Below are positions 27,001-35,734 of a stretch of 64,000 nucleotides of DNA, piece after piece. Source of the stretch: Cephalotus follicularis (taxonomy: Eukaryota > Streptophyta > Magnoliopsida > Oxalidales > Cephalotaceae). Position numbers and translations under genes: made by a program. The stretch covers positions 160,730 to 224,729 of the forward strand of contig BDDD01001680.1 of NCBI GenBank assembly GCA_001972305.1, given 5' to 3'. Within the stretch, counting starts at the first letter, position 1. Every line of letters starts with the position of its first letter. Below the pieces are notes generated by a model, which made no database searches, was not told where the DNA came from, and worked only from the letters and a program-made list of their open reading frames with translations.

Positions 27001-30000
27001 ATCTAAATTGCCGTACCTTGTTTTCTTCTTGTTGTGTGTTTTAGGATTTGAGAACGATTATGGAGATTGGAGGGGCATGTAAATGGATTTCCTAGTATCA
27101 TCCTGATGAGTTCACTCACAGGCGCTCGATCATACTACACTATTCAATCCAAATCATTCAAATTAGTAGAATGCTTCGAACGGTATCATTACTTACCATA
27201 GGGATACAGACAGGTGGTTAGACCCTGATCTTACTAATTATCCGATTCTCTCAAGTTTACTGATTTCAAGCTGTGTGTCAGTCTTATAGCGGGTCCTGAT
27301 GTAGTGGGATCGTTCGGATTGTTACTACCTCTAGCAACAGTTGCTATGGGGAAAAAAGGACAGAATACAATAGATTCCTCCATTTAAGTGGTTCTCGCTT
27401 CGCCTTGTTCTTGTTCCTAACTCCTCAGGTAGTTCCCAATGTTTGGCACTTTCCATACTTAGTGGGTGCAACATCAACAAATTCGCTCATGATCAAGTTA
27501 CAACCTAAGATCTATGACCATATTATGTTAACTGTTTGTATTTCGTTCATTTCATCGGTATACTCCTAGGTACTTGTAATTGTGATCCGTTTGCCATAAC
27601 CAAGGAGTCTTTTTGTGGAAACCTCCACAAATAGGCGGGATTCAAACGTTGAAGGATTTTAGACAAATAGAATTTAGCACGAAAGACCTTGAGGGTGTTT
27701 GCTATTTCTTGGGTATGAAGGTTGCATATTCTAAACAGGGGATTGCACTTTCACAGCCCAAGTACACCTTAGATATCTTAACAGAGATAGGTTTCTTGGG
27801 TGTTAAAACCAGTGGTTACACCACCTATGGATCCAAATGTGCGGTTGACTAAGGAACAAGGTGATCTTTTGCTTGATCCAGCCAAGTATAGGAGGCTGGT
27901 TGGGCAGCTTAACTATCTCACAATGACACGACCTGATATTCCCTTTGCTGTGGGGGTAGTGAGTCAGTTCATGAGTGCACTTCACATTACTCATTGAGAC
28001 GTGATGTTGCGTATAGTGAAGTATCTTAGAAATGCTCCTGGTCGTGGTCTGATTTTCAAGAATCATGGACACCTTTCTATCACTGGTCACTCCGATGGTG
28101 ACACGAAGGGTGCTCTTTAGCTGGTTGGCTATTCTGATACTGATTGGGCTTGATGCCCTATGGACAGGAGGTCTATACCGGGTTATTGTGTGTTCTTGGG
28201 TGGCAACTTGATCTCTTGGAAGAGAAAGAAACAATCGCTGATATCTCGGTCTATTGCCAAAGCTGAGTATCGGGCTATGGCACAAGTTGTTGGGGAGATG
28301 ACCTAGGTCCAAATGTGTTGACTGAGATTGGTTTTGCTCTTATTGCTTGGGCTTCTCTACGTTGTGATAACCAGTATACTATTCACATTGCAACAAATAC
28401 AGTGTTTCATAGACGAACAAAACATATTGAGGTTGGTTGTCACTCTGTTCGTGAGATTGTCAAGAAGGGTGAGATTTCCTTGCATCATAGATGGTCTGAG
28501 TACCAACTAGCAAATATCTTTACTAAGTCTTTAAGGGGGAGTCGTGTAATTCTATTATGTAACTATATGATACATATATTCTAACTTGAGGGGGAGTGTT
28601 AGAAATATTATTTTAACTAAGGCTATTTTGGTCTTTTTGACTAAGCCTCCGTATAAGTTTATTACCTCATTATTTCCTCAAACTCAACAATATCTTGTGC
28701 CATTATAAGTCTTAACAGGATGGAGACTCACAAAATGGGGGGAAAATGAGAGAGATTTGCAAAATGGGCCGAATGTGCAAGCTTATGAGCCTCACAAGGA
28801 GCTTTTAGCATATGTATATGCCTTTAACATGAATATTTAGCAAATTAGCTCATTGAATTTATCGTGGATACATATGACAATATGCTCATCCATACCCTGA
28901 ATAAATTTCCTTTACTACCTTCTTTACATGTGCTTAAAATTGTTTTTTGTTCCAAGGGAAATTTAATCTGGGCAAACTATCCTGAATAAATTTCCTTTAC
29001 TACCTTCTTTACATGTGCTTAAAATTGTTTTTTGTTCCAAGGGAAATTTAATCTGGGCAAACTATATGAAAAGATTGGCTTCAATAAGGAGATCATTTCA
29101 AGAGGAAGATACGCTGAGCTCTTCGCAGCTGAACAACGACCCCTCAGGTTTGTTGCAGTTCTATTTTGTTAAACATTATTTAATTCTTGATGTTATTTGA
29201 TACTCATAGAAAAACCTTTTGACACCATAATGACTTCAGTCTGTCATGTGACCTGCCTGACCTTGTTCTCTTCAAAGCAGACCTTCCTCCTTTCACTAGG
29301 AAGGTCCAGCTTGGAACTTTTCTGCACTAATAACTGATGAAATGATTGAGTGATTTTTCCAGGCCAGATGAAGCTGAACTTTTTTCCAAGTCTGCACAGA
29401 ATGCATATAAGCAATTTCGGGACAAGGCTGCCTTTTCAAGATCAATGACTGTATGTTAGCCATTTAAGCAATCAATGAGTAAGTAGTTCGTTGCTGTTAG
29501 AAAAGGATGAAAAGGTGACTTTGAGTTGCTCGTTGTTCTGTCACCAGGTAGATAAGATGGAAGAGGTTGCACAAGGCAGAGTGTGGACTGGTAAAGATGC
29601 AGTGTCACGAGGTCTAGTTGACGCTATTGGTGGGCTTTCTAGGGCTGTTGCCATAGCAAAACAGAAAGCCAGTATACCCCAAGACAGTCAGGTTAATTCT
29701 CCAATTAAAGTTTTTCTTATTGTGCCAGAAAAGGCACAAGCATAATCCAAATTAGTAAGTAATTATAACACAAGCACTGTTTCTGAATATAGTCCTCTGG
29801 ACCGAGTATTCAAAATAACGTCATGTTCTGATTAACTTTTCTTTTTGACATATTAAGGATGTGGATGGTGCAGTGACATCCTACCAAGAGCTGGTCTTAT
29901 TCTCTGTATCTTGATGAAATTTGTACATTAAATGCCTTCTTAGTGGCAAAGTAGCCTCTTCACAACCTTGTCTCAAGAAAATTCCGAAACTTTGGCATGC

Positions 30001-30483
30001 ATCAGTTCACCTATGTCTCACAGCCCATGGGTGCAGATACATCAATTTTTTGGCAATATGGATGGTTTCCACGTAAAGATTATAGTTCTGTCTTTACTTA
30101 TTCCAGCACTTTGAAAGTAGGAAACTGGCCATTAAAATATTAAGTGGTTAGGAAGGAGGATTATATATGAGAACTGAACAGATTCGATGCAGTTTGATTT
30201 CCAATTTCTTGTTAAAAAGGTTGTTCTAATATGTACGCATGAATGGCTTCAGGTTACACTTGTTGAGCTCTCAAGACCTTCCCCTACACTACCAGAAATC
30301 TTAAGTGGCATAGGGAGTTCTCTTGCAGGGGTTGACAGAACACTGAAGGGACTGCTACATGATTTGTCATTTTCTGATGGAGTTCAGGCCCGGATGGATG
30401 GAATCATGTTTCAGAGACTGCAGGGATTTTCTTATGCTAACCCCATCTTCTCTCTGATCAAAGACTACCTCAGTTCCCTCTAA
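1..30483 (+). CDS. SPPA: SPPA, plastid signal peptide peptidase A / protease IV (3' part, 11 exons)
   Basis: Membrane-associated serine protease of the SppA (S49) family; the plant member is a thylakoid protein linked to light acclimation (family knowledge). Exons that join in frame with GT-AG borders: 1-75, 609-779, 854-957, 1550-1617, 2450-2616, 23181-23250, 24033-24187, 29042-29147, 29363-29450, 29548-29691, 30253-30483 (stop TAA 30481-30483). The first codon is split by the window edge; 458 residues are present, and the N-terminal part, with the catalytic Lys expected there, lies upstream. Visible landmarks are [16 protein letters not shown] at the start, [14 protein letters not shown] (exon 6), [13 protein letters not shown] with the expected nucleophile Ser (exon 7), [26 protein letters not shown] (exon 10) and the C-terminus KDYLSSL. 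No stop or frameshift is seen, so the gene looks functional despite about 24 kb of retrotransposons in introns 5 and 7. Identification is from recalled resemblance to Arabidopsis SPPA. Confidence 0.93.
958..2449 (+). other. SPPA introns 3 and 4 (with exon 4 between)
   Basis: AT-rich intron sequence on both sides of exon 4 (1550-1617). Intron 1 (76-608) is similar. I see poly-T and poly-A runs but no coding remnant or recognisable element. The short open frames here lack any family resemblance and are treated as chance. Confidence 0.7.
2906..3188 (+). repeat. 5' LTR of Copia A
   Basis: Starts TGTTGTCAGTTACTT and ends AATTAACA. The homologous right copy is at 22099-22237. The left copy is longer because it carries extra sequence, including a TA/GA simple repeat near 2982-3010 that the right copy lacks. 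Confidence 0.85.
3189..3200 (+). other. Primer binding site of Copia A (initiator tRNA-Met type)
   Basis: TGGTATCAGAGC directly follows the left LTR. This is the usual plant Copia primer site complementary to the 3' end of initiator tRNA-Met. Confidence 0.85.
3201..3708 (+). pseudogene. gag remnant of Copia A
   Basis: The frame from about 3363 encodes a Copia UBN2-type gag segment. Recognisable pieces are [31 protein letters not shown] and [13 protein letters not shown], which align by eye with the gag of element D ([14 protein letters not shown]). The gag is interrupted at 3708 by element B. The gag start region (3200-3360) is degenerate, and the zinc-knuckle part is not seen on the far side of the insertion. 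Confidence 0.75.
3709..3852 (+). repeat. 5' LTR of Copia B
   Basis: A 144-bp LTR beginning TGTTATATATAATT and ending GAAAACA, followed by TGGTATCA at 3853, a partial initiator-tRNA primer site (the canonical next bases GAGC are changed to AAGA). TATATAAA within it fits an LTR promoter. Confidence 0.85.
4263..4917 (+). pseudogene. gag of Copia B (broken)
   Basis: Copia gag with the N-terminal signature [18 protein letters not shown] and the UBN2-like core [19 protein letters not shown]. It starts at ATG 4263. An in-frame stop at about 4515 splits it from the second part (4524 on), and another stop follows NAFR near 4833. The continuation to about 4917 is readable ([15 protein letters not shown]). 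It would package element RNA in virus-like particles if intact. Confidence 0.8.
4920..7355 (+). pseudogene. Copia B pol, first part: zinc knuckle, protease, integrase, start of RT
   Basis: A Gly/Arg-rich linker (4931-5080) leads to a zinc knuckle readable in a shifted frame ([12 protein letters not shown], about 5095-5130). Protease has [13 protein letters not shown] near 5375, where Ser-Cys replaces the usual Gly-Ala. Then come the pre-integrase domain (LHCCLGHPS) and the integrase core with [22 protein letters not shown] and [10 protein letters not shown], so all three acidic residues of the DDE triad are visible. Stops occur near 5851 and 6350. The RT begins [12 protein letters not shown] and runs through [19 protein letters not shown] to [21 protein letters not shown], where element C interrupts it. 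A Pro/Ser-rich spacer ([12 protein letters not shown] type, about 6720-6860) separates integrase and RT. Confidence 0.88.
7356..7360. other. Target site duplication of Copia C, left copy
   Basis: GCAAC here matches GCAAC at 17616-17620 exactly. The reading frame of B's RT resumes after the right copy, which confirms the insertion point. Confidence 0.93.
7361..9610 (-). repeat. 3' LTR of Copia C
   Basis: 2250 bp; on the plus strand it starts TGATAGAAACGGAC and ends ACATCTAACA. It is nearly collinear with 15367-17615, with scattered substitutions and a few small indels. It carries a cluster of GTCGACG-type motifs at about 8128-8310. It contains no real coding sequence; the open frames inside are chance. 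Confidence 0.92.
9611..9624 (-). other. Polypurine tract of Copia C
   Basis: The minus strand reads GTCAAGTGGGAGAT immediately before the 3' LTR (which begins TGTTAGATG on that strand). Position and composition fit the plus-strand priming tract. Confidence 0.75.
9625..10870 (-). pseudogene. Copia C reverse transcriptase C-terminal part and RNase H
   Basis: The minus-strand frame near 10619 begins with the RT catalytic motif [12 protein letters not shown], followed by [14 protein letters not shown]. The frame from 10234 carries RNase [58 protein letters not shown] and [16 protein letters not shown], ending DPLTKAM. The frames are broken between 10870 and 10620 and again around 10416-10240. 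Confidence 0.85.
10873..12360 (-). pseudogene. Copia C integrase and N-terminal RT
   Basis: A 495-residue open stretch on the minus strand. The pre-integrase domain ([14 protein letters not shown], then [14 protein letters not shown]) is followed by the integrase core with the DDE residues in [21 protein letters not shown] and [13 protein letters not shown]. The RT starts near [13 protein letters not shown] and includes [21 protein letters not shown] and [16 protein letters not shown]; it stops at YDYDI before the expected QMDVKTA segment, which continues past a stop codon. It would insert cDNA and copy RNA if intact. Confidence 0.9.
12361..12717 (-). pseudogene. Copia C protease remnant
   Basis: The minus strand after the gag stop reads [11 protein letters not shown], the aspartic protease active-site region (usually DTGCGTH or DSGA), then LRLGDGSRI and a hydrophobic middle. 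The Trp codon normally preceding VLDT is a TGA stop (12718-12720), and a further stop follows LELRF. Confidence 0.75.
12718..13670 (-). pseudogene. Copia C gag with zinc knuckle
   Basis: It starts at ATG 13670-13668 ([19 protein letters not shown]). A frameshift near 13550 separates the first about 58 residues from the long frame beginning around 13500. Core gag motifs are [30 protein letters not shown] and [20 protein letters not shown] Lys-rich stretch precedes the CCHC knuckle [14 protein letters not shown]. The last sense codons are NSSS, before TGA. Confidence 0.88.
13671..15353 (-). other. Copia C untranslated leader with three copies of a 23-bp repeat
   Basis: About 1.7 kb between primer site and gag with no coding signature. 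The 23-mer that begins CTCAGCTAGGGCATGACAAA occurs three times, at 13865-13887, 13973-13995 and 14144-14166. A cluster of GTCGACG-type motifs lies at about 14961-15092. Such leaders usually carry dimerisation and packaging signals; a role for these repeats is inference. Confidence 0.8.
15354..15365 (-). other. Primer binding site of Copia C
   Basis: The minus strand reads TGGTATCAGAGC one base downstream of the 5' LTR, complementary to the 3' end of initiator tRNA-Met. It fixes the element's orientation. Confidence 0.93.
15367..17615 (-). repeat. 5' LTR of Copia C
   Basis: 2249 bp, homologous to 7361-9610. It differs by carrying a perfect 12-bp-arm hairpin at 15555-15582 that is collapsed in the other LTR, and by lacking a small duplication found near 8620-8650. 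It has a GTCGACG cluster at about 16154-16336. Confidence 0.92.
17621..18771 (+). pseudogene. Copia B pol, second part: RT C-terminus and RNase H
   Basis: Continuation of the interrupted [15 protein letters not shown], then [12 protein letters not shown] with the catalytic Asp pair, and [19 protein letters not shown] stop after IDLS (about 17968) and a shift near 18050 follow. RNase H pieces are [51 protein letters not shown] and LADIFTKPL. It ends MYAPT then TGA, just before the purine tract. Confidence 0.87.
18743..18924 (+). repeat. 91-bp tandem duplication over the polypurine tract and LTR start of Copia B
   Basis: Two copies (18743-18833 and 18834-18924) share CTGTTTGATATGTATGCCCC, the purine tract and the first part of the LTR. 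The copies differ at a few bases. The second copy leads into the complete right LTR. Confidence 0.88.
18868..19010 (+). repeat. 3' LTR of Copia B
   Basis: Starts TGTTTTTTATAATTATT after GGGGGAG and ends GAAAAC, where the terminal A of the left LTR's GAAAACA is missing. It matches 3709-3852 with few differences. Confidence 0.82.
19011..22098 (+). pseudogene. Copia A pol remnants (protease to RNase H)
   Basis: After element B the gag tail resumes ([15 protein letters not shown]). Then come protease ([12 protein letters not shown] region, near 19200), pre-integrase and integrase start ([12 protein letters not shown], then a stop), and an integrase core shortened around 19800 so that the second Asp segment is missing. 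The RT is scattered ([29 protein letters not shown], then [11 protein letters not shown] in another frame). RNase H has [13 protein letters not shown] and ERTKHIEGD. It ends DMYVPT then TAA, followed by the purine tract AAGGGGGAG. Dozens of lesions show long decay. Confidence 0.85.
22099..22237 (+). repeat. 3' LTR of Copia A
   Basis: Starts TGTTGTCAGTTACTTACA directly after AGGGGGAG and ends ATTAACA. It is shorter than the left LTR because of internal deletions. Confidence 0.85.
22243..23180 (+). other. SPPA intron 5, part downstream of the nested elements
   Basis: About 940 bp of AT-rich host intron between the target site of Copia A and the acceptor of exon 6 (TTCCTCCTAG at 23171-23180). 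No coding or repeat signature is seen. Confidence 0.7.
23465..23560 (-). repeat. Possible tRNA-derived SINE fragment in SPPA intron 6
   Basis: The minus strand reads GGCAAATGCATTACATTA followed some 25 bases later by GGGTTCAATCCCTGG, which looks like the internal A-box and B-box region of a tRNA-related SINE (B-box consensus GGTTCRANNCC). I could not define both ends or a target duplication. Confidence 0.4.
24889..25001 (+). repeat. 5' LTR of Copia D
   Basis: Matches 28597-28689 over TTTTGGTCTTTTTGACTAAG and the end CTCAAACTCAAC. Its last base is G rather than A. It is directly followed by the primer site. Confidence 0.88.
25681..26217 (+). pseudogene. gag of Copia D
   Basis: The frame after ATG 25678-25680 encodes a Copia gag: [56 protein letters not shown] and [19 protein letters not shown]. 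It ends at a stop at 26215-26217. The zinc-knuckle region is readable in another frame near 26490-26560 ([12 protein letters not shown]). Confidence 0.82.
26218..28590 (+). pseudogene. pol remnant of Copia D with replaced middle
   Basis: Protease remnant near 26780 ([11 protein letters not shown]). The homology stops near 27077. About 550 bp of unrelated sequence follows (27078-27628). The RT then resumes with [36 protein letters not shown] and RNase H pieces ([17 protein letters not shown]). It has no usable reading frame. Confidence 0.82.
28597..28689 (+). repeat. 3' LTR of Copia D
   Basis: Starts TGTTAGAAATATTATTTTAA after the purine tract and ends CTCAACA. It is about 20 bp shorter than the left LTR. 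Confidence 0.88.
28896..29065 (+). repeat. 85-bp tandem duplication covering the SPPA exon 8 splice acceptor
   Basis: Copies 28896-28980 and 28981-29065 appear identical. Each contains the end of intron 7 (TTGTTTTTTGTTCCAAG) and the first 24 bases of exon 8. The downstream acceptor (AG 29040-29041) gives the intact protein. The upstream one (AG 28955-28956) would read eight codons after the junction and then a TGA at 28983-28985. Confidence 0.95.
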
Positions 30484-31332
30484 AGCCTTAATTTTCTAGT
30501 TTTTACATAATTTTATTTTGTGTTTGTTATCTAGATGGGATCTTTTGTTGCTCATATGATATAGAGAATAATAGGTCAATCAATAGGAATCAGAATCTGC
30601 CTCCCTCAAGAAAACGGGTGAAGACGTGAGGATCGGAGTCGATTTCTGGTTATGCTCTTGTGTATACGGATACGTAGTTGAAACTTTCAAACGATTGTAA
30701 AGAGAGAGACCTTTGTATGGTTCAAATTTGTCATTTATCTTGTAATGAAAACTATAATCAAGTGAAGTTGCAAAACTATGGTTTTATTTGTTCGTACTTA
30801 TTAAAGTGTTTATTATTGTTTATATTGGATGGATAAGTAAAAGATCTAATAATTATATTTGTTTTAGTTTTAAAATAAGTATCGAATATTATTTTTTATT
30901 TTTTATTTAAAAAACATTATTTGGTGTCTAAAATAATATATTTTTTAATATATATAGTTTAGAATGTCAAAATGAGAAATTATACATATTCAGATCTTTT
31001 AATCAATATAGTTATCAAATAATTTTATCTATTCAGTATTTATTATTTAATTATTGTTTCTTAATTATTTACAATCAGATTTTCATTCAGATTTAGTCAT
31101 TTATCACTTAATGTAAATAAATACATTCTAATTTTTGGATGCCATGACTTGGAACAATTTGGGGCTATGTTGCACAACTATTTTTCACAAATTAAAAGCA
31201 AGTTTTAAAGTCTAAAAGAAACAATAGTAGAATAACCAATCATTAAACCAAGCAACCACACTTGGCTTCGAGTTATCAAATGTTTTAGCTTCCAACATGC
31301 TTAGGAGCAGACTATTGGTATGGTTTGATAAC
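30484..31332. other. SPPA 3' UTR and AT-rich intergenic DNA
   Basis: The first few hundred bases after the SPPA stop are the likely 3' UTR. The rest is AT-rich, with no coding signature or repeat I recognise. Confidence 0.6.
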
Positions 31333-31340
31333 CGTGTGAC

Positions 31341-31941
31341 TAAAGTTGCAAGTGAGCCGGTTCGAACCGTAAAACCGGCCTGTGTGGTCCTTGAATCGGT
31401 CCAGACCATGCGTTACGTGGCAGACCCGTGGTTAAACCGGTCCTTAAGAACGGTCCGGGCCGGTTCAGAGTGTTCAGAACCGTTGAACCGGACATGACAG
31501 GACCGTAAACTGGAGATAGACGTCAACGCCTATCATACACGTCAACGCCAAAGACAGCCACACACAAAAGGATTCTCAAATTGAAATGGAAGTTAACGCA
31601 CAAGGCAAATGAAGTCAACTCAAATGATATACACGTCAACGTGAATAAAGCAAAAATCGAACAGAAGCTTATGATGTCAACGTAAAGAACAAAGTGTGTC
31701 AACGCATAAGTAGATAGACGTCAACGCCTATCATACACGTCAACGCCAATATGAACCGAACCGGTCCGCCTCGCTTACGGTTAAGGTTCACGGGCCTGTT
31801 CGGTTCTGACTTTTTAGCTCCATGAATCGGACCGGCTCGAACCGTGAGAAAAGCGAGCCGGTTCACGAACCTAACCGCATTTCGCCGATCCCAAACGGTC
31901 CGGGCCACGGTTCGGACCGGCCCGGACCGCTTGCAACTCTA
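31341..31941. mobile_element. Non-autonomous hAT-like foldback element, 601 bp
   Basis: Ends TAAAGTTGCAAG and CTTGCAACTCTA form inverted repeats (11 of 12 match), flanked by an 8-bp near-duplication CGTGTGAC (31333-31340) / CCTGTGAC (31942-31949). An 8-bp TSD fits the hAT superfamily. Both outer arms are full of ACCGG / CCGGTTCGAACCG-type palindromic words, so it can fold strongly. The centre holds a 38-bp direct repeat (31514-31551 and 31712-31749) with CGTCAACGCC motifs. It has no coding capacity. Confidence 0.75.
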
Positions 31942-31949
31942 CCTGTGAC

Positions 31950-33720
31950 GTAGAAAAGTGATTTTTCTGTTTGGTAATAATGTGTTGTATTGTGTTGTGG
32001 CATAGAAAAGTAATTTGTTGTGTTGTGTCGTTCTATGAAATGATATGTTTAAAAGTGTTTACAATTTTGAATATTAAAGCTGTAATAGGTGAAATAACAC
32101 ATTGAACTGTTTTTCGGTAAATATGTAAACTAAATTATTTAATTAAATATCATCATATTTTTATATTACAATAGTTCAATTTATTTTACCAAACCAACTT
32201 TTTGTGGTGTTGTTCGAGATAACCGAAATTAAACCTCTAATCACAATATCAAATAAAGGTTTAATCCTTCATTTGTTAAAGGATATATCATAAAAGTCCA
32301 AAGCTCCACAAGCGAGTCGATTTATAGGACTTAAGAAAATCTACCAACTATCCTACTATAACTTAATTAGTCGGTATTAAAAGCAATAAAGGGAAAAGAG
32401 AAATTAAAACTGAAATTGCAACACATGATTTTATTTGAACTTATTATAGGGTGTTACATCATTTTAAACTCTTAATGATTGAAATTATGTTGCCATGTCA
32501 ACTATGTTCTAATAACTAAAAACTATGTCATTTTTATTACAGTATTCATTCCTAAAAATTGTAATTACGTTGTTTACATAATATCTAAAATAGTACATGC
32601 AAATACTTTCAAAATTAAATAATTGTTATTCTCTCTATTTATTTGATAAGATTCTTTTAAGTAAAATATACTAATTTGTATGTTGGAGACTTCAACCTTT
32701 TGTGTATATATATATGAAATATTTATTATTGGATGATATTGCACATATTGCACCTAACTTAGGTGCATAGTCATCATAATTATATATAATTGTACAAAAA
32801 TATAAATACTTGATTGTTTTTTTAATAACTTTATTTTAATATATTTTATTATAACAAAATAAAATATATTAGATGTATTATTATATTAGGGATAGTGATT
32901 ATCCTTAACATAGAACACAAGCTTGTGTCATTGTCAACTAGTTTCTATACCTATATATTATATTTTTAGAATCCAACCATTGGATTAGATTTTCTGCTTA
33001 TATAAGGTATGCATGTCAATTTTTAAGTCATTTGAATATCTCTAAATCATTTATCGAATAAACTATTCTTTTCTATTGTTTTACACTAAATGAGAAAATT
33101 ATGAAACGATTGAATTTTTTAAGAAAAATGAAATAGTTAGATATTTTCAATTAATTTAAAATTTGGTATATTAGATCTATGCATATAAACATTTATTTCA
33201 ACAGTTGAATTTATGAAAAATGATCTGTAAGTTCGGTAATTAAAGTGAAAATGGCACAAGTTTGTATCCTACAATATTTCCCCTATTATATTATCTTCGC
33301 ATATAGCACAATTCCGATGCTAGAAGGACGAGTCTAGTATGTATTGATAGACTATATAAGAATATCTAATAAATTTAGGAAATAATCAAAATTTTAAAAC
33401 ATAAACTGTGCAGAAATCCATTCAATTACTTAGATTGATACAAAATGGCATTTATGATGAATAACACTCTTACTGAAAATCAATAAATATGTGATCCAAC
33501 TACACTGAATCTTAACCCAATACAGATACAATCATGCTAAATACAAATCCCAAATACAATCAAATACAATATTTGATTCAAGTCTAAATACGAATACAAG
33601 CTAAAATAAAGTAGTAAATCTCAAATGCATCTTCGTCCAACTAGTTATCTAATCATTGACTGCTACTCTCGGCTTTCTTCCTGACCAAAATCAACACACA
33701 CTCCCATTCTGAAAAATGGT
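31950..33720. other. AT-rich intergenic DNA
   Basis: About 1.8 kb without a gene. There are TA-rich stretches near 32707 and 32800-32870, but nothing I can assign. Confidence 0.6.
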
Positions 33721-34600
33721 TCAGCCGTACGACCCACTAGCAAAACTGTATGTGTAATGAAGTAACAAATATCGCAGCATATAATGCATGTCATGTTATA
33801 TTTATAAATGCCAATTATGGTCCACTATACCTATACAGTCGTTCCATACCGGTGTATATTCATACATATATCAGACAATCCATACCATGTGCGCAAGCAT
33901 ACTCACACATACGTATAGAGTTTAACAACCTCCAATACACATAACATTAGGTCTAAACCCCCGAGAGACAATGTCTCCAAGTGTTAGGTTTAGATATCTA
34001 GTTGCCTATGGCCACTACCCATGGGTGCTCTACTAGATATCCTAGTTACTGGTGGATAATGCCCACATGTACTCAACTAGGTCTAGTTGTCGGTGGATAG
34101 TGCTCATAGGTGCTCAACTAATACATGTGAAAGTTAACCAGTGTAAGAAAGGTCAATCAAGGCAAGTAACTAACTAGACACAAGGATCAATCGAATGAAG
34201 TTCGATGCCTAACATTCCTACTAGAAGTCATTAACAAGGTCACTCTAATAGGTTCAAACAATAAACAATGTCATTTTAAGTATCTATATGTTCAAAGAGA
34301 TCAGTTGAACAGAGTCCAACGCCTAGCATACATGAATTAGAAGTTACTAAAGACGTCAAGCAGATAATCCAATGTCATTACACAATACAATTGATTTTAA
34401 TACAATTTCGTTCATTAAACAATCAACGCTTAGCGAAGATCGATCCATGATTGATTCGCATTAAAAATGAAACTTTAAATTCATGATTGATTCGCATTAA
34501 AAATGAAACTTTAAATTCTCTTTGAAACCAAGTACGTGCCTAGAAAAGAATTCGGAAGACAACCAATTGAAAACGAATGAAGAAATATTCCTTAAAAGTT
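33721..34600. repeat. Unclassified repeat region with a 3-unit minisatellite and a 36-bp tandem pair
   Basis: Three imperfect units of 41-44 bp lie at 33991-34033, 34034-34077 and 34078-34118 (shared core CTAGTT...GTGGATA...GTGCTCAACTA). A 36-bp sequence (ATGATTGATTCGCATTAAAA...) is tandemly doubled at about 34446-34518. The stretch resembles degraded LTR-type sequence but no ends are found. Confidence 0.6.
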
Positions 34601-34619
34601 GTTTAGGAGACTAATCACT

Positions 34620-34920
34620 GACCCTAGGCGACGACGGTTAATACTAAGCGTCAATGCTTACTTCAAAAGGTCGATTTAAGGGGTGACCCCAAGGCTAAGG
34701 CCGACTTTAATCGATGATACCTAAATTAAGTTGTCGATGCTTAGTGATCCAAAAAGAGACAGTAGATTTTCTTTGAAAAATTGACGGCTAAGGGATGACA
34801 TTTATACTAAGCGATGATGCTTAGCTAAACGTTAGTGTCGACGACATCAGTGGAAATAAACCCTTAATGAAATAAGCCTAAAGCATCGACGCTTATGAGC
34901 AAAGCGTCATCGCTTAAGGT
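34620..34920. repeat. Cluster of diverged GCGTCGACGC-type motifs
   Basis: Repeated words such as AAGCGTCAATGCTTA, TGTCGATGCTTAG, AAGCGATGATGCTTAG, AGCATCGACGCTTATG and AAGCGTCATCGCTTAA lie within 300 bp. Each is a variant of the near-palindrome AAGCGTCGACGCTT also found in Copia C. Confidence 0.7.
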
Positions 34921-35274
34921 ATAGAGCATTGAGAACAATTGAAAACTAATCCCAAAACAATTTCAACTCTCTTTAAAACAAGGCTTACAGTTACTAAAAG
35001 AATATACAAGAGTGGGGGGTGAATTGTAAATTCAATGGAAATATGAAAATTTTAAAACTTTTTCAAATTTTAAACCAAACAATCAACTAAGATGAAAACA
35101 ATATGCTAACCATATCAAATGAACAATTATAATAAGAACTCACAAACACAAACAATTAGCGTAAAGAGAGTGTGAGAGAATTGGAAACTCAGTTTTATAG
35201 TTGTTCGGCTTAACTCTTGCCTACGTCCACTTTTCCCAAGGACCTCATTGAGTTTTCACTAGTATTCTCCTTAA

Positions 35275-35734
35275 TACAACCTCAAGGTAGAATCAATGCA
35301 AATTTCATAAGTTTATACACTAAGGGATAAACAATGTCTTTCTTCTAGTCAACTAATTTCTTGGCAAGGTCACCAATCCCTTTCAACTCAAAATAATCAT
35401 TACAAGAATGCATATCAATAATATAAGTCTCAAGTTGATCATTAAGCACCATTAGCTCAACTGGGGAAAAATCAGATTCATAAAATTGGACAAAACGGAT
35501 CAACTTATGCTTGTCAAAAGCAGAGAACGAATCACTTGGATTTATGCAAGCCACGCAAAGAAGCAATTCAGTATTAACCTCATTGAAACGAGTGTTCAAT
35601 TCTTGAAGCTGCATATCTATCACACTATAAAATAATTCAACTTGATAGTGATGTAAATTTGTCATTTGTTCAACTCTACGTCGTAGCCGTCGTCGAATTG
35701 CAAACATATCATCCATGTCCAAAATACCCTTCAT
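35275..35734 (-). pseudogene. hAT-family transposase relic (zinc finger MYM-type 1-like), C-terminal part
   Basis: The minus-strand frame 35734-35345 reads RRRVEQMTNLHHYQVELFYS, MQLQELNTRFNEVNTELLLC, SFSAFDKHKLIRFVQFYESD and LKGIGDLAKKLVD. This resembles the region before the dimerisation domain of plant hAT proteins annotated as zinc finger MYM-type protein 1-like (recall). After the stop at 35345 the same frame continues with KKDIVYPLVYKLMKFALILP and then breaks. The fragment is too short to act. Confidence 0.7.

Larger units (their letters stand above)
24889..28689 (+). mobile_element. Copia element D in SPPA intron 7
   Basis: Ty1/Copia element on the plus strand with ends TGTTAGAAG (24889) and ACTCAACA (28689) and a perfect TSD ATATC (24884-24888, 28690-28694). 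LTRs are very short (about 113 and 93 bp). The primer site TGGTATCAGAGC is at 25002-25013 and the purine tract TTGAGGGGGAG just before 28597. At 3.8 kb it is shorter than a normal Copia because the integrase and early RT are missing. Confidence 0.92.
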
